A stretch of 64,000 bases of DNA, taken from contig NZ_UAQZ01000013.1 of assembly GCF_900446215.1 (NCBI RefSeq), forward strand, positions 248,001-312,000. Direction: 5' to 3'. Source of the stretch: Burkholderia cenocepacia (GTDB lineage Bacteria > Pseudomonadota > Gammaproteobacteria > Burkholderiales > Burkholderiaceae). The notes under the pieces were generated by a model that saw nothing but the letters and a program-made list of their open reading frames with translations, was not told where the DNA came from and did no database searches. A program made the translations under genes and the position numbers. This document shows positions 58,363 to 64,000 of this stretch, piece by piece (position 1 is the stretch's first letter; each line of letters begins with the position of its first letter).

Positions 58363-59955
58363 ATGCAACTCACAGGTCAGCTCCTGATCGGCCAGTCGGC
58401 CGTCGCCGGACAGAACGGCACTCTCCATGCGATCGCCGCCGCCACCGGCGCACCGCTCGAACCGGCGTTCGGCGGCGCGAGCCTGCACGATCTGGAAACG
58501 GCGTGCGCACTCGCCGACGACGCGTTCGACACCTATCGCGAAACGTCGCTCGACGCACGCGCCGCGTTCCTCGACGCGATCGGCCGCCGCATCATGGCGC
58601 TCGGCGACGACCTGATCGAGCGCTGCGTCGTCGAAACGGGGCTGCCGCGCGCGCGCATCGAAGGCGAACGCGGCCGCACGGTCGGCCAGCTCGCGCTGTT
58701 CGCGTCGCTCGTGCGGGACGGCGGTTTTCTCGACGCCCGCATCGACCCGGCGCGCCCCGAACGCAAGCCGCTGCCGCGCGTCGACCTGCGCCTGCGCAAC
58801 GTCGCGGTCGGGCCGGTGGCCGTGTTCGGCGCGTCGAACTTCCCGCTCGCGTTCTCGGTGGCCGGCGGCGACACGGCGTCGGCGCTCGCGGCCGGCTGCC
58901 CGGTGATCGTCAAGGCGCATTCCGCGCATCCGGGCACGTCGGAACTCGTCGGTCGCGCGATCCAGCAGGCCGCGCGCGAATGCGGGATGCCGGCCGGTGT
59001 GTTCTCGCTGCTGTTCGACGCGTCGCGCGAGATCGGCCAGGCGCTCGTCGCCGATCCGCGCATCAAGGCGGTCGGCTTCACCGGGTCGCGTCGCGGCGGC
59101 GTCGCGCTGATGCATATCGCGGCTGCGCGCCCCGAGCCGATCCCCGTCTATGCGGAAATGAGCTCGATCAACCCGGTGCTGCTGTGTCCCGCCGCGCTCG
59201 ACGCACGTCACGATGCGATCGCGCCGCAGTTCGTCGCGTCGCTCACGCTCGGCGCCGGCCAGTTCTGCACGAACCCGGGCCTCGTGCTGGCGGTCGACGG
59301 CCCCGCGCTGCGCGCGTTCGAATCCGCAGCGGCCGACGCCGTACGCGCCGTCGCCGCCCAGACGATGCTGACACCGCCCATCCATGCGAGCTACGCGCAA
59401 GGCGTCGCAGCGCTGCGCGATCACTCGGCCGTCGCGCTGCTGGCCGAAGGCGTCGAAGGCGGCCGCCATCAGGCGCGCGCGGCGCTGCTCGCAGCCTCTG
59501 CGGACGCATTCATCGCCCACCCCGAGTTGCGCGACGAAGTGTTCGGTCCCGCGTCGCTGATCGTGCGCTGCCCGGACACCGACACGCTGCATCGCGTGCT
59601 GAAATCGCTCGAAGGCCAGTTGACGATCGCCGCACACATCGCCGACGGCGACGCGGCGCTGTTCGCCGCGCTGCGTCCGACGCTCGAACGCAAGGCCGGC
59701 CGCATTCTGGTCAACGGCTTCGGCACGGGCGTCGAGGTCGGCCATGCGATGGTGCACGGCGGCCCGTTCCCGGCGACGTCCGATACGCGCACGACGTCCG
59801 TCGGCGCGCGCGCGATCGAGCGCTTCCTGCGGCCCGTGTCGTACCAGGACGTGCCGGACGCGCTGCTGCCGGACGCGATCCGCAGCAGCAATCCGCTGCA
59901 CGTGCCGCAACGCATCGACGGCGTGCCCGCCCCGCGCGAGGTGAACCATGGCTGA
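58363..59955 (+). CDS. 2-oxoglutarate semialdehyde dehydrogenase (NADP-type ALDH)
   Basis: A 530-residue aldehyde dehydrogenase of the class used for alpha-ketoglutaric semialdehyde in hydroxyproline pathways. The catalytic Cys302 is in LGAGQFCTNPG and the general base Glu265 in VYAEMSSINPV. VAVFGASNFPLAFSVAGGDTASALAAGCPVIVKAHSAHPGTSE is the cofactor-binding stretch characteristic of this longer ALDH type. It yields 2-oxoglutarate, ending the pathway in the TCA cycle. It starts 13 bases after a terminator-like hairpin, with GAGGAAA as ribosome site, and overlaps the next gene by 8 bases. Confidence 0.93.
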   Translation: MQLTGQLLIGQSAVAGQNGTLHAIAAATGAPLEPAFGGASLHDLETACALADDAFDTYRETSLDARAAFLDAIGRRIMALGDDLIERCVVETGLPRARIEGERGRTVGQLALFASLVRDGGFLDARIDPARPERKPLPRVDLRLRNVAVGPVAVFGASNFPLAFSVAGGDTASALAAGCPVIVKAHSAHPGTSELVGRAIQQAARECGMPAGVFSLLFDASREIGQALVADPRIKAVGFTGSRRGGVALMHIAAARPEPIPVYAEMSSINPVLLCPAALDARHDAIAPQFVASLTLGAGQFCTNPGLVLAVDGPALRAFESAAADAVRAVAAQTMLTPPIHASYAQGVAALRDHSAVALLAEGVEGGRHQARAALLAASADAFIAHPELRDEVFGPASLIVRCPDTDTLHRVLKSLEGQLTIAAHIADGDAALFAALRPTLERKAGRILVNGFGTGVEVGHAMVHGGPFPATSDTRTTSVGARAIERFLRPVSYQDVPDALLPDAIRSSNPLHVPQRIDGVPAPREVNHG

Positions 59956-60970
59956 CCACACCACCGAAGTCGTCCTGTCGCTCGATGAAGTCCACGCGCT
60001 CGCGTTGCGCGTGCTGACGCACCACGGGATGTCCGACGCGCATGCGCGCGCCATCGCGAACGTGATCACGCAGGGCCAGCGCGACGAATGCCATTCGCAC
60101 GGCGTGTACCGGCTGCTCGTCTGCGTGCGGTCGCTGAAGAAAGGCAAGGTCGATCCGCAAGCCGTGCCGACGCTGCGCCGGCTGTCGTCATCGATCGTCG
60201 CGGTCGATGCGCATCGCGGCTTCTCGCTGCTGAGCTTCGAGACCGGGCTGCCCGTGCTGGTCGAGATGGCGAAGCAGCACGGCATCGCCGCGATGGCGAT
60301 CAACCACTGCTATCACTTCTCCGCGCTGTGGCCCGAGGTCGAGGCGATCGCGGCCGAAGGGCTGGTCGGCATCGCGATGAACCCGAGCCACAGCTGGGTC
60401 GCGCCGGAAGGCGGCCGCGAACCGGTGTTCGGCACCAACCCGATCGCGTTCGCGTGGCCGCGCCCGGGCGCCGAGCCGTTCGTGTTCGATTTCGCGACGA
60501 GCGCGATCGCGCGCGGCGACATCGAGCTGCACGCGAAGCAAGGCAAGGCGATTCCGTCGCACTGGGCGATCGACGCGGACGGTCAGCCGACCACCGACCC
60601 GAAGGCCGCGCTGCAAGGCGCGATGCGCACGTTCGGCGGCCACAAGGGTTCGGCGCTCGCGGCGATGGTCGAGCTGCTCGGCGGCGCGCTGATCGGCGAC
60701 ATGACGAGCCGGGAATCGATGGACTTCGACGAGGGCGTCGGCGCGACGCCGTGCCACGGCGAACTCGTGATCGCGTTCGATCCGAAGGTATTTCTCGGCG
60801 ACGAGCTCGACACGGGGCTCGCGCGCGGCGAGCGGATGTTCGAATCGATCGTCGCGCAGGGCGCGCGGCTGCCGTCGCAACGACGCTTCGACGCCCGCGC
60901 GCGCAGCATCGCGAACGGCGTGCGGATTCCGAAGCCGCTGTACGACGAGATCCTGACGCTGCTCGACTGA
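59948..60970 (+). CDS. Ldh2/MdhC-family NAD(P)H oxidoreductase, probable 1-pyrroline-2-carboxylate reductase
   Basis: A 340-residue member of the malate/L-lactate/ureidoglycolate dehydrogenase-like family (LDH2). Family features are GQRDECHSHGVYRL near the N-terminus with the catalytic His, NHCYHFSALWPEVEAIA, GTNPIAFAWPRPGAEPFVFDFATSAIARGDIELHAKQGK and GGHKGSALAAMVELLGG. In hydroxyproline/proline clusters this type (DpkA/LhpI-like) reduces cyclic imino acids such as 1-pyrroline-2-carboxylate to proline. It overlaps the preceding ALDH gene by 8 bases and ends the plus-strand operon. Exact substrate uncertain. Confidence 0.88.
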   Translation: MADHTTEVVLSLDEVHALALRVLTHHGMSDAHARAIANVITQGQRDECHSHGVYRLLVCVRSLKKGKVDPQAVPTLRRLSSSIVAVDAHRGFSLLSFETGLPVLVEMAKQHGIAAMAINHCYHFSALWPEVEAIAAEGLVGIAMNPSHSWVAPEGGREPVFGTNPIAFAWPRPGAEPFVFDFATSAIARGDIELHAKQGKAIPSHWAIDADGQPTTDPKAALQGAMRTFGGHKGSALAAMVELLGGALIGDMTSRESMDFDEGVGATPCHGELVIAFDPKVFLGDELDTGLARGERMFESIVAQGARLPSQRRFDARARSIANGVRIPKPLYDEILTLLD

Positions 60971-61273
60971 CGCACGCTCGAGCGGCACGGCGCGGCTTCA
61001 TCGTCGGCAGGACGGGCGAGGAAGCCGCCGTCCGGCTGCGCTGAAGATGGCCTGCGTCCCGTTTCGGGCCCGGCGCGCTTGGCGCACGCGGCCGCTGCCC
61101 GGCTCACGCCCCCGCCGCCCGCCCGCTTCCGCCGGCGCCGCAGGCCCGTCGGCTGTGGGATAATCGCGGAGTTTGCCCAGGGCGCAGCTCAAGAGGTTGT
61201 TCGCACGGGCGCGAGAGAGGCCTTTATTCCCGTGCCTCCACCCTTTTCCCGCGATATTTCTTCAGCCATCACC
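60971..61273 (+). promoter_or_regulatory. Gene-free region before ilvD
   Basis: GCGGCTTC (60992-60999) and GAAGCCGC (61021-61028) form an 8-bp inverted repeat with a 21-base loop, a weak terminator candidate for the hydroxyproline operon. TGGGATAAT (61156-61164) is an extended -10-like element for ilvD without a clear -35. Nothing else is evident; in particular I see no leader peptide with branched-chain codons. Confidence 0.35.
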
Positions 61274-63133
61274 ATGCCCACTTACCGCTCCAAAACCTCT
61301 ACCGCCGGCCGCAACATGGCAGGTGCGCGCTCGCTGTGGCGCGCCACCGGCATGAAAGACGACGATTTCTCGAAGCCGATCATCGCGGTCGTCAACTCGT
61401 TCACGCAATTCGTGCCCGGGCACGTGCACCTGAAGGATCTTGGCCAGCTCGTCGCGCGCGAGATCGAGGCCGCCGGCGGCGTCGCGAAGGAATTCAACAC
61501 GATCGCGGTCGACGACGGCATCGCGATGGGCCACGACGGCATGCTGTACTCGCTGCCGAGCCGCGACATCATCGCCGACTCGGTCGAATACATGGTGAAC
61601 GCGCACTGCGCGGACGCGATGGTGTGCATCTCGAACTGCGACAAGATTACGCCGGGGATGCTGATGGCCGCGATGCGCCTCAACATTCCGGTGATCTTCG
61701 TGTCGGGCGGCCCGATGGAAGCCGGCAAGACGCGCCTCGCGAACCCGGTCACCAAGACCGTCGAACTGAAGAAGCTCGACCTCGTCGACGCGATGGTGAT
61801 CGCGGCCGACCAGTCGTATTCGGACGCCGACGTCGCCGAAGTCGAACGCTCGGCCTGCCCGACCTGCGGCTCGTGCTCGGGCATGTTCACCGCGAACTCG
61901 ATGAACTGCCTGACCGAAGCGCTCGGCCTGTCGCTGCCCGGCAACGGCACGGTGGTCGCCACGCACGCCGATCGCGAACAACTGTTCAAGCGCGCCGGCC
62001 GCCGCATCGTCGAACTGACGCGCCAGCACTACGAGCAGGACGACGAACGCGTGCTGCCGCGCTCGGTCGGCTTCAAGGCGTTCGAGAACGCGATGACGCT
62101 CGACATCGCGATGGGCGGCTCGACCAACACGATCCTGCACCTGCTCGCGATCGCGCAGGAAGCCGGCATCGACTTCACGATGAAGGACATCGACCGCCTG
62201 TCGCGCACCGTACCGCAGCTGTGCAAGGTCGCGCCGAACACGAACAAGTACCACATCGAGGACGTCCACCGCGCAGGCGGCATCATGGCGATCCTCGGCG
62301 AGCTCGAGCGCGCCGGCAAGCTGCACACCGACGTGCCGACCGTCCACGCGCCGACGCTGAAGGATGCGCTCGACCAATGGGACATCGTCCTCACGCAGGA
62401 CGACGCGGTCCGCACGTTCTACCTGGCCGGCCCGGCCGGCATCCCGACGCAGGTCGCGTTCAGCCAGAACACGCGCTGGCCGAGCCTCGATCTCGACCGC
62501 GCCGAAGGCTGCATCCGCTCGTACGAGCATGCGTTCTCGAAGGAAGGCGGCCTCGCGGTGCTGACGGGCAACATCGCGCTCGACGGCTGCGTCGTGAAGA
62601 CGGCCGGCGTCGACGAGAGCATCCTCGTGTTCGAAGGCTCCGCTCATGTGACCGAATCGCAGGACGAAGCGGTCGAGAACATCCTGAACGACAAGGTCAA
62701 GGCCGGCGACGTGGTGATCGTGCGCTACGAAGGCCCGAAGGGCGGCCCGGGCATGCAGGAAATGCTCTACCCGACCAGCTACATCAAGTCGAAGGGGCTC
62801 GGCAAGGCGTGCGCGCTGCTGACGGACGGCCGGTTCTCGGGCGGTACGTCGGGCCTGTCGATCGGCCACTGCTCGCCGGAAGCGGCAGCGGGCGGCGCGA
62901 TCGGCCTCGTGCGCGACGGCGACCGGATCCGCATCGACATTCCGAACCGCACGATCGACGTGCTGGTGTCGGACGAGGAACTGGCGCGCCGCCGCGAAGA
63001 GCAGAACGCGAAGGGCTGGAAGCCGGCGCAGCCGCGTCCGCGCAAGGTGTCCGCCGCGCTGAAGGCATACGCGAAGCTGGTCATGTCGGCCGACAAGGGC
63101 GCCGTGCGCGATCTGTCGCTGCTCGACGACTGA
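61274..63133 (+). CDS. ilvD: Dihydroxy-acid dehydratase
   Basis: A 619-residue Fe-S dehydratase of valine/isoleucine (and pantothenate) synthesis, converting 2,3-dihydroxy-3-methyl acids to 2-oxo acids. Cluster and active-site motifs are VCISNCDKITPGML (ligand Cys), ACPTCGSCSGMFTANSMNC (ligand Cys residues), DGIAMGHDGMLYSLPSRD and LLTDGRFSGGTSGLSIGHCSPEAA near the C-terminus with the catalytic Ser. The start at 61274 (MPTYRSKTSTAGRNMAGAR) is the standard N-terminus of the long E. coli-type enzyme; the longer frame upstream is not conserved in look. It is a stand-alone gene with its own terminator. Confidence 0.97.
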   Translation: MPTYRSKTSTAGRNMAGARSLWRATGMKDDDFSKPIIAVVNSFTQFVPGHVHLKDLGQLVAREIEAAGGVAKEFNTIAVDDGIAMGHDGMLYSLPSRDIIADSVEYMVNAHCADAMVCISNCDKITPGMLMAAMRLNIPVIFVSGGPMEAGKTRLANPVTKTVELKKLDLVDAMVIAADQSYSDADVAEVERSACPTCGSCSGMFTANSMNCLTEALGLSLPGNGTVVATHADREQLFKRAGRRIVELTRQHYEQDDERVLPRSVGFKAFENAMTLDIAMGGSTNTILHLLAIAQEAGIDFTMKDIDRLSRTVPQLCKVAPNTNKYHIEDVHRAGGIMAILGELERAGKLHTDVPTVHAPTLKDALDQWDIVLTQDDAVRTFYLAGPAGIPTQVAFSQNTRWPSLDLDRAEGCIRSYEHAFSKEGGLAVLTGNIALDGCVVKTAGVDESILVFEGSAHVTESQDEAVENILNDKVKAGDVVIVRYEGPKGGPGMQEMLYPTSYIKSKGLGKACALLTDGRFSGGTSGLSIGHCSPEAAAGGAIGLVRDGDRIRIDIPNRTIDVLVSDEELARRREEQNAKGWKPAQPRPRKVSAALKAYAKLVMSADKGAVRDLSLLDD

Positions 63134-63187
63134 CGACGCATGCGACGGGCGACCGGTGGCGTCTTGCCCCGCCGCGCTTGCCCAGTC

Positions 63188-63217
63188 AAAAAGCCGCTCT
63201 CCGGAGCGGCTTTTTTT
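63188..63217 (+). terminator. Rho-independent terminator of ilvD
   Basis: AAAAAGCCGCTC (63188-63199) pairs with GAGCGGCTTTTT (63204-63215) around TCCG, followed by further T. It can also work for the converging gene on the minus strand. Confidence 0.93.
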
Positions 63218-63252
63218 CGTCTGGCGCCGGAAAATCCGCGGCACCGACGCCA

Positions 63253-64000
63253 TCAGTGACGGAGTTCGTCGGGACCGCCACCTCCACCGCCGCCGTGGTT
63301 GCCCCCGCCGTTTCCGCCGCCTTGCGGCCGCGCATAACCGCCGCCACCCCAGCCGCCCTGGCGCGCGGGCTGAGGCATCGTGCGGCCCTCGCCGCCCGGT
63401 GCGGGCGACGAGTGCAGCACGGCCGGCGGCGGATTGGCCGGACGCGCATTGCCCGCTCCGCCCGGCATCGGCGTCGGCGCTGCCGGGCTGGCCGGGCGCG
63501 CATTACCCATCCCGCCCGGCATCGGTGTGGGCGCCGGCGTCGGCGCAGCCGGCGGCGGCACGCGGTTCGCGCCATTCCAGCCGCCACGCGTGGCCGACGG
63601 CCGCGTGTCATGCACGGGCGGCGGGCCGCCCGGCGCGACCTGCAGCGGCGCGCCCGGTTGCGGACGCCCTTGCGCCGGCGGCATGCCGCCGGGGCCGAGC
63701 CTCGGCTCCGCACGATGCGCCCAACGATCGCGGTCGGGATACCACGGGCGATGCCGGTAATAGCGATCCCAGTACGCGCCGATCGCAAACCCGGTCACCG
63801 GCACGCCGATGATCGCGCCGTATTCGAGCAGCGGCACGTAGCTGCCCTGGTACGGATAGTCGAGCAACTGCGCATCGATCCAGCCGCGCACGCCCGGCAG
63901 GGCGACGTCGCACCACGTGTAGTCGCTCAGGCAACCGAAGACGTCGAGCGCGGTGCCGGGCGGAATCTGCGCGACCACCGGATAATCGGGCGCCGGCCCG
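63253..64000 (-). CDS. SH3-domain, glycine/proline-rich exported protein (start outside window)
   Basis: The frame is open at the right edge, so the N-terminus, including any signal peptide, is missing; 248 residues are visible. The first 50 show a bacterial SH3 domain (VVAQIPPGTALDVFGCLSDYTWCDVALPGVRGWIDAQLL) with two cysteines that may pair. A hydrophobic stretch (EYGAIIGVPVTGFAIGAYW) and an Arg/Tyr-rich piece (DRYYRHRPWYPDRDRW) follow. The rest is low complexity: proline/alanine-rich with two 18-residue repeats, then a glycine-rich tail with GGWGGGGY and a run of glycines ending DELRH. Related SH3 proteins are envelope-associated; function unknown. It converges with ilvD. Confidence 0.8.
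   Translation of the reverse strand, partial: GPAPDYPVVAQIPPGTALDVFGCLSDYTWCDVALPGVRGWIDAQLLDYPYQGSYVPLLEYGAIIGVPVTGFAIGAYWDRYYRHRPWYPDRDRWAHRAEPRLGPGGMPPAQGRPQPGAPLQVAPGGPPPVHDTRPSATRGGWNGANRVPPPAAPTPAPTPMPGGMGNARPASPAAPTPMPGGAGNARPANPPPAVLHSSPAPGGEGRTMPQPARQGGWGGGGYARPQGGGNGGGNHGGGGGGGPDELRH
63431..63538 (-). repeat. 54-base tandem repeat inside the SH3-protein gene
   Basis: Two adjacent 54-base units (63431-63484 and 63485-63538) encode APTPMPGG(M/A)GNARPA(S/N)P-type segments, differing at a few positions. Their number could vary between strains. Confidence 0.75.

Overview
The window is GC-rich, densely coded DNA that looks like a Burkholderia-type betaproteobacterium, probably one of the catabolism-rich secondary replicons of the B. 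cepacia complex. This rests on base composition, protein families and operon types seen here (pca, gentisate, hydroxyproline, Gsi peptide import, Burkholderia-type porin); no database search was run. I see no tRNA, rRNA, CRISPR array, insertion sequence or prophage.

Layout. 1-4.4 kb: the distal part of an aliphatic-amide operon (AmiS/UreI-like channel cut by the left edge, MoxR/CbbQ ATPase, VWA protein, AmiC sensor, AmiR antiterminator). 4.5-6.3 kb: gamma-glutamyltranspeptidase. 6.7-13.3 kb: a YdjM-like membrane protein, the helicase Lhr and an APC permease. 13.4-14.1 kb: a HigBA-type toxin-antitoxin pair. 14.2-18.3 kb: pcaQ and pcaHG (protocatechuate 3,4-dioxygenase), separated by a two-gene cassette bounded by similar regulatory sequences. 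18.8-19.5 kb: an AraC regulator.

19.7-29.1 kb: one long minus-strand operon, rpiR-iaaA-gsiA-gsiB-gsiC-gsiD-dmpA-dppA type, coupling an oligopeptide/glutathione ABC importer to three peptidases that act on isoaspartyl, beta- or D-residue peptides. It diverges, across a cluster of TTCGAA-type palindromes, from an MFS transporter, a cytoplasmic GH31 glycosidase and a porin (29.5-34.6 kb). 34.9-37.2 kb: a BCCT transporter with a coupled small membrane protein. 37.3-41.5 kb: a methyltransferase, a lipoprotein metallophosphoesterase coupled to a di-haem peroxidase, and a small gene behind a LexA-type SOS box. 41.6-45 kb: a MocR regulator divergent from a DUF2917 gene, and a BigR-like ArsR regulator with two YeeE/YedE sulfur permease halves.

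45.1-51.4 kb: a complete 3-hydroxybenzoate to gentisate to fumarate plus pyruvate pathway (transporter, 3HB 6-monooxygenase, maleylpyruvate isomerase, fumarylpyruvate hydrolase, gentisate dioxygenase) with a divergent LysR regulator. 51.4-61.0 kb: trans-4-hydroxyproline catabolism in two divergent units: epimerase and three-component D-hydroxyproline dehydrogenase on the minus strand; deaminase, permease, semialdehyde dehydrogenase and a reductase on the plus strand. A 13-bp inverted repeat lies between them. 61.3-63.1 kb: ilvD. The right edge cuts an SH3-domain, glycine-rich protein.

The most unusual structures are: (i) a repeat element inside the hydroxyproline dehydrogenase operon that forms two mini-ORFs joined to each other and to both neighbouring genes by ATGA overlaps; (ii) the equally spaced double regulatory sequence flanking the cassette between pcaQ and pcaHG; (iii) the SOS-box small gene.
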